From Pseudohongiella spirulinae (GTDB lineage Bacteria > Pseudomonadota > Gammaproteobacteria > Pseudomonadales > Pseudohongiellaceae), in assembly GCF_001444425.1 (NCBI RefSeq), contig NZ_CP013189.1:558001-622000 (forward strand): 64,000 nucleotides of DNA. The letters run 5' to 3'. The notes below the pieces were generated by a model. That model searched no databases. It had not been told where the DNA came from and saw nothing but the letters and a program-made list of their open reading frames with translations. Of this stretch, positions 46,430 to 55,646 are shown in pieces (the stretch's first letter is position 1; each line of letters begins with the position of its first letter). The position numbers and the translations under genes were made by a program.

Positions 46430-46484
46430 TACGGTCAGTAAATAAAACTGGTTCAGATTGGTTTGTGACAAAGCGGTAATGGAT

Positions 46485-46518
46485 TTGTCATTTTAGTGTC
46501 ATTCGGTCCTGCTAAAGT
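46485..46518 (+). promoter_or_regulatory. PHO box (PhoB site) and -10 of phoX-like gene
   Basis: Direct repeats TTGTCAT (46485-46491) and GTGTCAT (46496-46502) are separated by four T/A-rich bases, giving the 11-base period of PhoB sites (consensus CTGTCAT, 6 of 7 each). A -10-like TAAAGT begins ten bases after the second repeat. This is the usual activator-dependent layout, lacking a -35. Confidence 0.75.
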
Positions 46519-46562
46519 CTGTTGCAATACAACTGATAAGTGATAATTCCTGGAAGTAATTT

Positions 46563-48038
46563 ATGCCTGATCAAACACAGCAAGCCAACTCTCGACGCTC
46601 CTTCATCAAGGGAAGTCTGACGGGCAGCGCCATGGCGGCCGCTTTGTCATCAGCGCCGTTTGTTAAAGCACTGCAGTCGGCCTCGACACCCGGTCTAAGC
46701 TCTCGTCGTACCGAAAGCCCCTATGGTCCCTTGCGTCCGGTTAAGGATGAGGTAACAGGTCTTGAGCTGCTGCAACTGCCAGCGGGTTTCAGCTACGCCA
46801 CGTTGTCGTGGACGGGCGACTTGATGAGTAACGGTGACGCAGTGCCGCCGGGTCATGACGGCATGGGTGTGATTACTGTTGATGGTGACAATATTGTTCT
46901 GGTGCGAAATCATGAACTGGGTGCCGGCCGAATGCTGCCGGCCAGCGCTGTCTATGACGGCGTCAGGTTGGCAACCGGTAATCAGGCGGCGGGTGGAAAC
47001 ACAACGCTGCATTTCTCGCGCGCAACGCGTCGCGAAGTGGCGACAATTCCCAGTCTGGGTGGCACTCTGGCCAATTGCGCCGGCGGTGTGACGCCGTGGG
47101 GGACATGGTTGTCCTGCGAGGAAACTGTTAATGACATGACGGCCGACGGTGGTCGTCGCCACGGCTATGTGTTTGAGGTCCGGGCAGACGCTGAGCAGAC
47201 CACGGCGGTACCGATCGTTGGCATGGGGCGTTATAAACACGAGGCCGCTGCTGTTGATCCGGTGACCAGCTTTGTCTACCTGACGGAGGACAATCGCAAT
47301 CGCTCGCCTCTCTACCGCTACCTGCCTGATGATACCAGTCAGCAAGCCGGGTCGCTGGAGCAGGGAGGGCGCCTCCAGGCCGCCAGAGTCAAGGGTGTGC
47401 ATGCTGCCGACTTGCTGACACCAGCACTGGGTGAGGAGTATGACCTGGAATGGATTGATGTGGCGGACCCTGATGCTGATCCTGTCGGCGATAGCAGCGG
47501 CCCATGTGTGCAGGCGCGGGCTGGCGGGGCGCTGACCATCAGTCGTGGCGAAGGCATCTGGTACGCCGACGGGCTGGTTTATATCGTCGATACCAGCGCC
47601 GGGTATGATGACGAAGGCCGGCCAGGACATGGCAATGGCGCGGTCTGGATGCTGGATCCGCAGCAGAATCGCCTGCGCTGTATTTTCGCCTCAAGCGATG
47701 AGGTGATGGCCAATAATCCTGACAACGTCACCATCAGCCCAAGAGGTGGCATCGTTATGTGTGAAGATGGTGGCGGCGTGCAAGATGAGTTTGGTTTCGG
47801 CGAACGTGTCATGGGGTTGACGCCGACCGGTGACAGCTACATATTCGCAAAAAACAACATTGTGCTCTCGGATACCGACATCGCTGTCAGCGGCAAAGTG
47901 GCTGAACCGGGAGACTATCGGAATCGCGAAATCGCAGGCGCCTGTTTTGACCCGTCAGGTGAGTTTCTGTTTATCAATATCCAGACTCCCGGTATAACGT
48001 TTGCGATCTGGGGGCCCTGGGACCGCGGACCGATTTAA
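46563..48038 (+). CDS. PhoX-family (DUF839) Tat-exported phosphatase
   Basis: 491 residues. A twin-arginine signal (SRRSFIKGS, 10-18) marks Tat export. The propeller-like DUF839 body includes NHELGAGRMLPAS, GGVTPWGTWLSCEETVND, GRYKHEAAAVDP, YLTEDN and GGIVMCEDGG, all typical of PhoX, a Ca/Fe-dependent alkaline phosphatase that frees phosphate from organic esters in the periplasm. The PHO box upstream supports this. Its 3' end overlaps the convergent gene by four bases. Confidence 0.9.
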   Translation: MPDQTQQANSRRSFIKGSLTGSAMAAALSSAPFVKALQSASTPGLSSRRTESPYGPLRPVKDEVTGLELLQLPAGFSYATLSWTGDLMSNGDAVPPGHDGMGVITVDGDNIVLVRNHELGAGRMLPASAVYDGVRLATGNQAAGGNTTLHFSRATRREVATIPSLGGTLANCAGGVTPWGTWLSCEETVNDMTADGGRRHGYVFEVRADAEQTTAVPIVGMGRYKHEAAAVDPVTSFVYLTEDNRNRSPLYRYLPDDTSQQAGSLEQGGRLQAARVKGVHAADLLTPALGEEYDLEWIDVADPDADPVGDSSGPCVQARAGGALTISRGEGIWYADGLVYIVDTSAGYDDEGRPGHGNGAVWMLDPQQNRLRCIFASSDEVMANNPDNVTISPRGGIVMCEDGGGVQDEFGFGERVMGLTPTGDSYIFAKNNIVLSDTDIAVSGKVAEPGDYRNREIAGACFDPSGEFLFINIQTPGITFAIWGPWDRGPI

Positions 48039-49039
48039 GGCGGGTCAGTCTGCTCCTGGCGGCGAGTGCCGGCCAGGATGCCCGGCAGGGCATAGTTACC
48101 CTCGTGGCAGGCGTATTCGTAGATACGGTCGCCAGGCGGGCGGGCATACAAGACCATTTCCGCCGTCCACGTCTGTGTGTACGCCACCGGGTCGTCCATG
48201 GTGAAGCTGTAAACAATCTCCTGCGGTGACACCATGCGCAAACGTTCGGTGACAGTCAGCCCCGGGCCGGAGCCATAGTGCGACTGCTGTGGATGCATAT
48301 TGCGGGTGGTCACAACCAGAGTGTCACCTTCCCAGCGTCCGACGGAATCCCCCATCCACTTGATCATCTCAGCTGGCTGATGTTCTCCGTCTATCCGTAT
48401 GATGCGTGCATCGTGCATCATTTCCGCGATAATCACGACATAGTCCGGGGTCTGCACAATCTGGTAATTGTTGTTATAGATGATCGGCATCATCGGCGGC
48501 CCGGCGCTGGAGTTTGACGTGCGGAAATCGTAAAACAACAGACAGCGTTCGCCTATGGTGGCCATTTCCGGTCCCAGGAAGGCGTCGTCACCATGCTCAT
48601 CCCGCCAGCGCTCCATCAGGTTCTGTTCCGGTGCATTTTCCCGAAAGGGAATCTGGCCGTCCGGCGGATCGATAATCATTGACGTGCGATACTCCCCGTC
48701 GATCTGTACCACCTGAGAGCCACGGTCCAGCCAGAAAGTGTTATAGGCTGCCGCCGTATTGCCATCAGTGGGCGGCGGGCGATCAGGGTCGCTGGGTGCA
48801 TTGGCGCGTTCTTCGCGCAAAAGCGCCTGACTCTGCATCTCCTGTGCCTCCTCCTGGCTCATGTTCTGGCGCAGACCGAATCGCTGCGGACGCTGCAGCG
48901 GCGTCTGGGTCGCGTTAGTCCAGATGCCTTGCAGGTCCGGCTGTCCCGAAGCTGTGCGAGGCAGTTCTGCTGCATGCAGCAGCCCGGCCAGGGAGACCGT
49001 CAGGGCGAGGGCTGGTCGCAATAAACTGATCTTCCTCAT
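48035..49039 (-). CDS. Exported protein of the GxPDLxGIW type, unknown function
   Basis: 334 residues from ATG 49039 (MRKISLLRPALALTVSLAGLLHA signal peptide); an earlier Met is in frame but gives no signal peptide. Mature N-terminus has GQPDLQGIWTNATQTPLQRP. It contains two later conserved blocks: CLLFYDFRTSNSSAGPPMMP... YNNNYQIVQTPDYVVI and MGDSVGRWEGDTLVVTTRN. These recur in a large bacterial secreted family without assigned activity. It is divergent from bfd. Confidence 0.75.
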   Translation of the reverse strand: MRKISLLRPALALTVSLAGLLHAAELPRTASGQPDLQGIWTNATQTPLQRPQRFGLRQNMSQEEAQEMQSQALLREERANAPSDPDRPPPTDGNTAAAYNTFWLDRGSQVVQIDGEYRTSMIIDPPDGQIPFRENAPEQNLMERWRDEHGDDAFLGPEMATIGERCLLFYDFRTSNSSAGPPMMPIIYNNNYQIVQTPDYVVIIAEMMHDARIIRIDGEHQPAEMIKWMGDSVGRWEGDTLVVTTRNMHPQQSHYGSGPGLTVTERLRMVSPQEIVYSFTMDDPVAYTQTWTAEMVLYARPPGDRIYEYACHEGNYALPGILAGTRRQEQTDPP

Positions 49040-49121
49040 ATCGTTATCCTGCTGGTGGGAGGTACCAGGGTAACGTACCGCGCTTGGGCTTTTCGGGCAA
49101 ATAATTAATTGTGATGCATTT

Positions 49122-49155
49122 GGTATTGACAATCATTCTTATTAGCATTTAAGAT
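49122..49155 (+). promoter_or_regulatory. Fur-box-like site over the bfd promoter
   Basis: Bases 49122-49140 match 14 of 19 positions of GATAATGATAATCATTATC. A perfect -35 TTGACA (49126-49131) lies inside it, followed after 18 bases by TAAGAT (49150-49155). Iron-Fur binding would block this promoter, as expected for a ferredoxin that frees stored iron. Confidence 0.75.
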
Positions 49156-49197
49156 TGCTTGGCAATCGGGAAAACCCCTAAGTTGGAGCACCAGTCG

Positions 49198-49395
49198 ATG
49201 TACGTTTGTATCTGCCAGCAAATTACTGATAAACAGATCCGTGAGTTCTGCGAGGGTCGCCAGGTATCCATGGCGCAGGCCCGTGCTGAGCTTGGAATTG
49301 CATCGGATTGTGGTCGTTGTGGTAAGTTTGCGAAGCAGATCATAGCTGAGTCGGCACTGACGACCGGTGTTTCTTCCATCGCTTACGCTGCCTGA
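49198..49395 (+). CDS. bfd: Bacterioferritin-associated ferredoxin
   Basis: 65 residues from ATG 49198. Cys4, Cys6, Cys38 and Cys41 match the canonical [2Fe-2S] ligands of Bfd (MYVCICQQIT; SDCGRCGK). It donates electrons to bacterioferritin so that stored Fe3+ is released. The Fur-like site upstream and bfr 156 bases downstream agree. Confidence 0.95.
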   Translation: MYVCICQQITDKQIREFCEGRQVSMAQARAELGIASDCGRCGKFAKQIIAESALTTGVSSIAYAA

Positions 49396-49551
49396 ATCAC
49401 CCTGATTCTCATTCTCCTTATTCTTTGCAATCTATCTTTTTTTCCAATCTATCAATGACTTATTGGTGAGTCCCGCTTGACTTGTACTGTGTATACGGGC
49501 AGGCTTGCAGCATAATTTGCTGTGTGATTTTCTGACAATAAGGAGTGCACC

Positions 49552-50016
49552 ATGAAGTCTGACAAAACCATGATCAAACATCTGAATAAAGCGCTGGGCA
49601 ATGAGCTGGTGGCGATTAATCAGTATTTTTTGCACTCACGTATGTTCAAGGATCGCGGCCTGAGCAAATTGGCTGACAAAGAGTACGAAGAGTCTATCGA
49701 TGAAATGAAGCATGCAGATCAATTGATCGAGCGCATTCTGTTTCTGGAAGGGCTGCCCAATTTGCAAAGCCTGGGCAAATTGCTTATCGGTGAGCATACC
49801 AAAGAGATGTTGAGCTGCGATCTGCAGCTGGAGCAGCAGGCTATTCCGGATCTGCGTGACGGTATTGAGTATGCTGAATCGATTCGTGACTACGTGAGTC
49901 GTGATTTGCTGGCCTCGATTCTGGCGAGCGAAGAGGAGCACGTCGATTGGCTGGAGACGCAACTTGGCCTGATCGACTCGGTGGGCCTGGAGAACTACCA
50001 ACAATCGATGATGTGA
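49552..50016 (+). CDS. bfr: Bacterioferritin
   Basis: 154 residues, typical size. Ferroxidase ligands E18, E51, H54, E94, E127 and H130 are all present, and the haem-axial Met52 is retained (DEMKH), so it is a haem-binding, catalytically competent subunit of the 24-mer iron store. AAGGAG precedes the ATG. A weak Fur-like match (about 12 of 19) lies at 49398-49416 but is not convincing. Confidence 0.96.
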   Translation: MKSDKTMIKHLNKALGNELVAINQYFLHSRMFKDRGLSKLADKEYEESIDEMKHADQLIERILFLEGLPNLQSLGKLLIGEHTKEMLSCDLQLEQQAIPDLRDGIEYAESIRDYVSRDLLASILASEEEHVDWLETQLGLIDSVGLENYQQSMM

Positions 50017-50017
50017 A

Positions 50018-52588
50018 TCAACTGCCAGTCCGGGTGCCGGTAATCAGGCGCTCATCATCCTCATCTCGAATAGTCTGGCTGTTCTGTAGCAGGCGGGTAC
50101 ACTCTGCAGCGGGCAGGGCCGGGTTCATTAGCCAGCCCTGCATGCTGTCACAACGACAGCTGAGCAGGATCTGATACTGTTCGGTGGTTTCCACGCCTTC
50201 GGCCAACACTTCCAGGTCCAGACTGTCAGCCAGATTCACAAGGCCTGCGATAATGGCTGACTTTTTGGCATCGATGGCCAGGTCACGCATAAAACTACGG
50301 TCGATTTTCAGGGTCTGCAGCGGAAAAAGCTGCAGAGACGCCAGCGATGAGTAGCCGGTACCGAAATCATCAATCGACACATGCAGCCCCAGTGCAACCA
50401 GGTGACGCAAGGTTTCCGCAACAACGTCGGTGTTGTCCATCAGGGCCGTTTCAGTCAGCTCTATGCCCAGCAAAGTCGGATCAACTCCGGTGGCGCCAAG
50501 CTGTTCTTCAATGAATGTAATCAGCGCATTTTTTTGCCGGAAATGCAGCGCTGAAATGTTGACCGAGATACGAATTGGCTTGCCCATATCAGACCATTGT
50601 CTGATCTGACGACAGGCGGTGCTGAGTACCATCTCCGTGATGGGTATTATCAATCCATTGGCCTCAGCAACCGGTATAAATACTTCCGGCGAAATGCTGC
50701 CGTCTGGCGGCGACCAGCGCAGCAAGGCCTCAAATCCGCATATGCGCTGATCCGATACGCGGTATTGTGGCTGATAAAATACGTGCAGGGCGCCTTCGTC
50801 GAGTGCGTCGATGAGGCGAGTTTTCAGGATCTGTGTCTCTTGCTGATCCTGGCTCATGCCTGCGTTAAAAAAGCAGGCAGTGCGCCGACCCATGGCCTTG
50901 GCACGGTACATGGCAATGTCGGCATGGCTGAGCAGGGTTTCGGCGTCATCGGCGTGCTCTGGATACAGAGCAACTCCAATGCTGGCGCTGACATGGAACT
51001 GATGCTCGCCCAGCACAAACACATTGCGCATGGCATCGGTGATTTTCTCAACCACGGCTCGCGCACCTTCCAGATCATTGGCATCTGTGGCCAGGATAAC
51101 AAATTCGTCACCACCAAACCGGGCTACCGTGTCGCCCTGACGTAATGCCCGATTCAGTCGGCGGGCGACAGTAATCAATAGTTGGTCACCGAGTGTATGA
51201 CCCCAGCCGTCGTTGATGTCCTTGAAGTTATCCAGGTCGACCATGATCAGACAGAACATCATGTTGTGGCGACGCGAATGCACAATGGCCCGATCCAGGC
51301 GGTCATTCATGAGCTGGCGATTAGGAAGACCAGTCAGAATATCGTGTGTTGCGCGATGCTGCATATCCCGTTCGAGCTTCTGGCGCTCTGAGACATCGCG
51401 GATGAACGCGGTGATCTGCACGCCGCCTGAACTCTTGTGGGTGCCCAGGGCAATATCAACCGGAATTTCATGACCGTCTTTGCAGCGACCTACCAGGCCG
51501 CGCTGGGATGCCATCGGCCGTCCGGTAGGAGCGGCCAGGTAGCTATCGCGCAATTGGCTGTGCCGATTGCGCAGAGAAATCGGCAGCAGAATCTCTACAG
51601 GCTCGCCCAGTAACTCCCGCTCCGAATAACCGAACAGACGCTGCAGGGCCGGATTAACAAAGCGGATGCGACCGTTTTGGTCAATGCCAAGTATACCGTC
51701 AGGAGCATTGCTGAGCAGTTCATCGAGCTGATCCGAGTAAGTTTGCAGCTTGGCATGAGCCTGCTGCAGTCGCTCCATTGGTGTGCGGATGGTGTCCAGA
51801 AACATCGCCCGGTAGAGATAGGCGTAGGCCAGGACTTTATAGATATGTCCAATAAACACACTCAGGGTTTGTGATTGCCCCGGAATCAGAAAAAAAATTT
51901 CACTGGTGGTCATCAGTAAAACAGCCATCACCAGGGCTGCCGGGCTGAGCAGGCCAATGCGTTTGTGCTGCCACCAAATGACCGCCAGAGTTATCAGGTG
52001 CACGGCAACCACAAGAATCTGACCCTGAGTATAAATACGCAGAGACTCTGCATTGTTCAGCCATCCCGGGGTGCTGGTGATGAGCAGCAAGATGAGCGCG
52101 GTAAGCGCCAGAGTTGAGACAAGATAGGCGTAGCGAGCCGGTGCGAATGGAGTGCCGGTCGATGTGCTGGCCGCCAGCAGGTAGACCAGCAGGCTGACAG
52201 CTGCAATGCAACGGGCAACCAGCCAGAACAGTTCAGTCTTGGCCGGGATGTTCGCAGTTATGAAGTCTGGCATGCCGGGGTAGGAGAGCAGGTGTGCTGT
52301 GTCAAACATGGCGACAGACAAAAATGCGCAGGCCAGTAACAAAGAGCCCCGGGGCCTTTTGTCATCAAGAACGTTCCAGCCAACAAAAAAGATACAGGCA
52401 GCGATGATGACGGCCAGTAACTCCAGAAGCGCATGTGACCAGAGGAATAAATCAGAGCTGATGAGGGTGGCGGTGTTGTTCAGCGCCAGCCAAACCAGCA
52501 GTGGCAATGCCAGAGCAATCAGGGAAATACCCGATATTCTCAACAGGCTTAACAATGGAGTCATAGTGTCTTGACGATCTATTGGCAT
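50018..52588 (-). CDS. MASE3-PAS-GGDEF-EAL cyclic-di-GMP signalling protein
   Basis: 856 residues. A MASE3 seven-helix membrane sensor (about 15-265; HALLELLAV, FDTAHLLSYPGMPDF) is followed by a PAS domain (about 290-410; GILGIDQNGRIRFVNPALQRLFGYSERELLG). Next is GGDEF with intact GGDEF and I-site RQGD five residues before it, then EAL (FEALLRW, NISALHFRQ, IDDFGTGYSSL). Both catalytic domains look intact, so it could make or break c-di-GMP. Start ATG 52588 has GGGGGAGG nine bases ahead. It lies two bases from the convergent bfr stop. Confidence 0.94.
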   Translation of the reverse strand: MPIDRQDTMTPLLSLLRISGISLIALALPLLVWLALNNTATLISSDLFLWSHALLELLAVIIAACIFFVGWNVLDDKRPRGSLLLACAFLSVAMFDTAHLLSYPGMPDFITANIPAKTELFWLVARCIAAVSLLVYLLAASTSTGTPFAPARYAYLVSTLALTALILLLITSTPGWLNNAESLRIYTQGQILVVAVHLITLAVIWWQHKRIGLLSPAALVMAVLLMTTSEIFFLIPGQSQTLSVFIGHIYKVLAYAYLYRAMFLDTIRTPMERLQQAHAKLQTYSDQLDELLSNAPDGILGIDQNGRIRFVNPALQRLFGYSERELLGEPVEILLPISLRNRHSQLRDSYLAAPTGRPMASQRGLVGRCKDGHEIPVDIALGTHKSSGGVQITAFIRDVSERQKLERDMQHRATHDILTGLPNRQLMNDRLDRAIVHSRRHNMMFCLIMVDLDNFKDINDGWGHTLGDQLLITVARRLNRALRQGDTVARFGGDEFVILATDANDLEGARAVVEKITDAMRNVFVLGEHQFHVSASIGVALYPEHADDAETLLSHADIAMYRAKAMGRRTACFFNAGMSQDQQETQILKTRLIDALDEGALHVFYQPQYRVSDQRICGFEALLRWSPPDGSISPEVFIPVAEANGLIIPITEMVLSTACRQIRQWSDMGKPIRISVNISALHFRQKNALITFIEEQLGATGVDPTLLGIELTETALMDNTDVVAETLRHLVALGLHVSIDDFGTGYSSLASLQLFPLQTLKIDRSFMRDLAIDAKKSAIIAGLVNLADSLDLEVLAEGVETTEQYQILLSCRCDSMQGWLMNPALPAAECTRLLQNSQTIRDEDDERLITGTRTGS

Positions 52589-52738
52589 GCCGCTGATCCT
52601 CCCCCCTCTGATTTTTATGCTTGCTCCATCAGCAATATTGATAATCGGGCAAGAGGGGGATTAAAAAAATCAGCCAGCCATGCAGCGTGTTGTCATCCTT
52701 TATTGGTTTTGCGAGTCGGGTGGTATTTCATGGGCGGG

Positions 52739-53374
52739 TCAGGCCTCGATTACGCGATGGCGTATGGCATACCGGACCAGTTCTGATGTGTTTGATAAGG
52801 CCAGTTTCTGCATGATTCTGAATTTGTGGGTGCTGACCGTCTTTGGAGAAATATGCAACTTTTCACTGATTTGGTTGATGCTCATGCCATTGGCAATCAG
52901 CAAAAAAATCTGTTTTTCGCGACTGGATAAGGTTTTGTGGGGTGCCTCTCTGTGTTGCTGACCGGCTGCCTGAATCATCCTGGCGCCCAGTTCTGGCTGG
53001 ATGTAGCCGTTGCCTTCCAGGCACTGTCGGATCGCCTGAACAATCATCAGGCTGTCGCTGTTTTTGGTCAGGTAACCAAGGGCGCCAGCCTTGAGTGCCG
53101 CCGAGGCAACCTGAACATCGTCAACCATACTGAGAACAAGAACAGGAACATCTGGCGCACGTTTATGCATATCCGCAATCAGATCGATACTTTCCGGTCC
53201 TGGCATATTCATATCCATGACCAGCAGGTTGGCGCCAGAGTCTAATACTTTTTCCACCAGGTTCCAGCCATCAGCGGCTTGTCCCGCCAACTCAAAGTCT
53301 GGGGTGCACTCCAGCATTCTGCAGATGCCCTGCCTGACAATCTCGTGATCATCTACTACAAAAACTTTAATCAT
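52739..53374 (-). CDS. NarL/FixJ-type response regulator (UvrY/GacA-like)
   Basis: 211 residues from ATG 53374 (MIKVFVVDDHEIVRQG). The receiver domain has acidic VDD, phospho-acceptor D54 in MDMNMPG, a Ser switch (LSM) and K104 region (LTKN). The LuxR-type HTH reads LSSREKQIFLLIANGMSINQISEKLHISPKTVSTHKFRIMQKL. It is orphan here: no histidine kinase gene is adjacent. GacA-like motility or secondary metabolism control is possible but unproven. Confidence 0.9.
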   Translation of the reverse strand: MIKVFVVDDHEIVRQGICRMLECTPDFELAGQAADGWNLVEKVLDSGANLLVMDMNMPGPESIDLIADMHKRAPDVPVLVLSMVDDVQVASAALKAGALGYLTKNSDSLMIVQAIRQCLEGNGYIQPELGARMIQAAGQQHREAPHKTLSSREKQIFLLIANGMSINQISEKLHISPKTVSTHKFRIMQKLALSNTSELVRYAIRHRVIEA

Positions 53375-53468
53375 TGTCACTAACCTGTGCTGCAATATGG
53401 TGCCCGACCAGAGACCCGACACCCTACTTTATTTTATTCATCTGTTTCATGATCTACATCATCTTTCT

Positions 53469-53547
53469 TTAAGCAAGCGTGTAGGGATCGGATTAAAAAA
53501 AGTGAGCCGGTATTGATTTTTCGTCATTGTCGGTGGTGCTTGCTTAA
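53469..53547. repeat. 10-bp inverted repeat overlapping sigma-28 promoter
   Basis: TTAAGCAAGC (53469-53478) and GCTTGCTTAA (53538-53547) are perfect inverted copies 59 bases apart. The right arm covers half of the -35 of the chemoreceptor promoter, so a looping or operator role is conceivable. Confidence 0.4.
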
Positions 53548-53570
53548 CTTTTCCTGTGGCCGGGCGATAA
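53544..53570 (+). promoter_or_regulatory. Sigma-28 (FliA) promoter of second chemoreceptor
   Basis: TTAACTTT (53544-53551), exact 11-base spacer, GGCGATAA (53563-53570): 6 of 8 and 7 of 8 matches to TAAAGTTT-N11-GCCGATAA. Predicted RNA start near 53577. Confidence 0.75.
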
Positions 53571-53603
53571 GAAGAAGCAGGATTCATGACAGGAGCAGCA
53601 GTA

Positions 53604-55646
53604 ATGAGAGCATTATTTGCACCGGCAACCTACATACTTAACCGTTTCGGCTTCAAAATTAAGTTTTTGATTATCTTTTGCTGTGTTCTCCTGCCTTTGC
53701 TGGTACTGGGCGCTCTGGTGGTGGGCAGTATTAATGAAGATATTGCCACGCTGGAAAATGAGCGGCGCGGTGTCGAGTTTTTGCAGTCTCTGCGCACTCC
53801 GGTAGATAGGGTGCAGCAGCATCGAGGTCTGATGGCTACTGCCTTGAGTGGCTCGGATGCCTCTGCGCAAAGCCGCGTTACGCAATTAAGACCACAAATT
53901 GACAGTGCCCTGACTACTTTGCTGCAACAGGCTGATCTGGCTGAAGATAATGCAGGTTTGCAAAGTCGAATCCGCGATGCGCAACAGCAATGGGACGCTA
54001 TCAAATCCCAGTCCTCAATCAGTGCTGATCGCAGCTTTGAATTACACACCAATCTGGTCACGGCGTTGATTCAGTTGGGTGAGTATGCCTCTGATGTTTT
54101 TGAGATCTCTTTGTCGGCCAGCCTGGATACTTTTTATCTTGGTGACGCATTAGTTAATCGTTTGCCTGCGCTGACCGAGAATATGGGCCAGGCGCGTGCC
54201 GTGGCTTCAGCAGCGGCTGCTCAGGGCATTGTTAATAATGATGTGCGTATGCAGCTGGAGCTTCTGCTGTACAACATGAATGCCTACAGTAGTGCCCTGC
54301 AGCGTGGTTTAGATAGTGCGTTTGCAGAAAACCCGTCATTGCGCCCAGCGTTGGGTGCGACTATGCAGGCCAACAATGAGGCTGGCGCGCGACTTCGAGA
54401 ACTGATTCGCAATGATTTTCTGGATGCTGAGTTCATCTCGATTACGAGTAACCAGGTCTTTGATGCGGCCAGTCGTTCGATACAGCAAGCCTATGCGCTA
54501 TTCGACAGCATTGCGCCTCAATTAGACAGGGTTCTGGCTGAAGATCTCGCCGCCGCTCAAAGCGTTAAACTGCTGGATACGGTCATTGTAGCTGTCGTTT
54601 TGCTGCTGCTGATATACCTGTTCATGGCACTATTTATGTCAGTGAATGACAACGTTGAGCAAATAGCCCGTGTCGCCAATGAAATGTCTGCCGGTAATCT
54701 GGCCAGCCGGGTCAGGCTCAGCACCAACGATGAGATCAGCGTTATAGCGGGGCACTTTAACAAAATAGCGGATCAGTTTGAAAACGTCATTCTGACTGTC
54801 AGCAGCGCGTCGACGCAGCTCGCGTCAGCGGCCGAGGAGCTTTCAAGTGTGTCCCGGCACAGTGCTGAAAACGTCCTGAGGCAACGCTCAGAGACCGATA
54901 TGGTGGCGGTGTCTATCAACGAGATGAACGCCACAGTTCAGGAAGTTTCCCGCAGCACCTCACGAGCCTCGGAAGCCGCGACCGATACCGATGAACAGGC
55001 CGCCAGCGGTGCCGAAGTGGCAGCAACAACCGCCCAAAGCATTGCGAATCTGGCTGAAGATATCCATCAGTCAGCCGGCAGTATGCAGCGAGTGGCTGCG
55101 GACAGCGCCTCCATTAGCAGCGTGCTGGATGTCATTATGGGTGTCGCTGAGCAGACCAATCTGCTGGCGCTGAATGCCGCCATTGAGGCTGCGCGTGCCG
55201 GTGAGCATGGCCGCGGATTTGCCGTGGTGGCTGATGAAGTCCGTACCCTGGCAAATCGTACCAAAGATTCAGCCAGCGAGATCGAAAATATGATTAATCA
55301 CCTGCAGTCAGGTGTGAAGGAAGCTGTGCAGTTAATGGAGCGTAGTCGCGAGCGTGCCACAGATGGTGTGACCAAAGCTAACGAGGCGGCGCAGGCGCTT
55401 GATGCCATCACCCGGGCGGTTGCGACTATCCGTGACATGAATTTGCAGATCGCCAGTGCTTCTGAGCAACAGAGTGCGACAACCGATGAATTGAACCGCA
55501 ATGTCACCAGTATCCGCGAACTGGCGGAGCAGTCTGCTGCAGGTGCTGACCAGACTACGGCGGCCAGTGATGAACTGGCGCGGCTGGCCAGCGACCTGCA
55601 GCAATCGGTAGCCTGGTTTACGCTGTCCGAAAAGCGCGCTTCATAA
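53604..55646 (+). CDS. Methyl-accepting chemotaxis protein, large helical periplasmic domain
   Basis: 680 residues from ATG 53604. This start has AGGAG eight bases ahead and fits the promoter; ATG 53586 would leave almost no leader. TM1 is at about 20-42. A ~290-residue helical periplasmic domain follows, beginning [15 protein letters not shown], as in nitrate-sensing-like NIT helices. TM2 is at about 331-352, then HAMP ([20 protein letters not shown]) and the signalling hairpin ([38 protein letters not shown]). The ligand is unknown. The 3' end overlaps the convergent hydrolase by six bases. Confidence 0.93.
   Translation: MRALFAPATYILNRFGFKIKFLIIFCCVLLPLLVLGALVVGSINEDIATLENERRGVEFLQSLRTPVDRVQQHRGLMATALSGSDASAQSRVTQLRPQIDSALTTLLQQADLAEDNAGLQSRIRDAQQQWDAIKSQSSISADRSFELHTNLVTALIQLGEYASDVFEISLSASLDTFYLGDALVNRLPALTENMGQARAVASAAAAQGIVNNDVRMQLELLLYNMNAYSSALQRGLDSAFAENPSLRPALGATMQANNEAGARLRELIRNDFLDAEFISITSNQVFDAASRSIQQAYALFDSIAPQLDRVLAEDLAAAQSVKLLDTVIVAVVLLLLIYLFMALFMSVNDNVEQIARVANEMSAGNLASRVRLSTNDEISVIAGHFNKIADQFENVILTVSSASTQLASAAEELSSVSRHSAENVLRQRSETDMVAVSINEMNATVQEVSRSTSRASEAATDTDEQAASGAEVAATTAQSIANLAEDIHQSAGSMQRVAADSASISSVLDVIMGVAEQTNLLALNAAIEAARAGEHGRGFAVVADEVRTLANRTKDSASEIENMINHLQSGVKEAVQLMERSRERATDGVTKANEAAQALDAITRAVATIRDMNLQIASASEQQSATTDELNRNVTSIRELAEQSAAGADQTTAASDELARLASDLQQSVAWFTLSEKRAS

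Noticed and set aside
49398-49416. Second Fur box ahead of bfr
   Set aside because: Only about 12 of 19 positions match and no promoter is placed around it.
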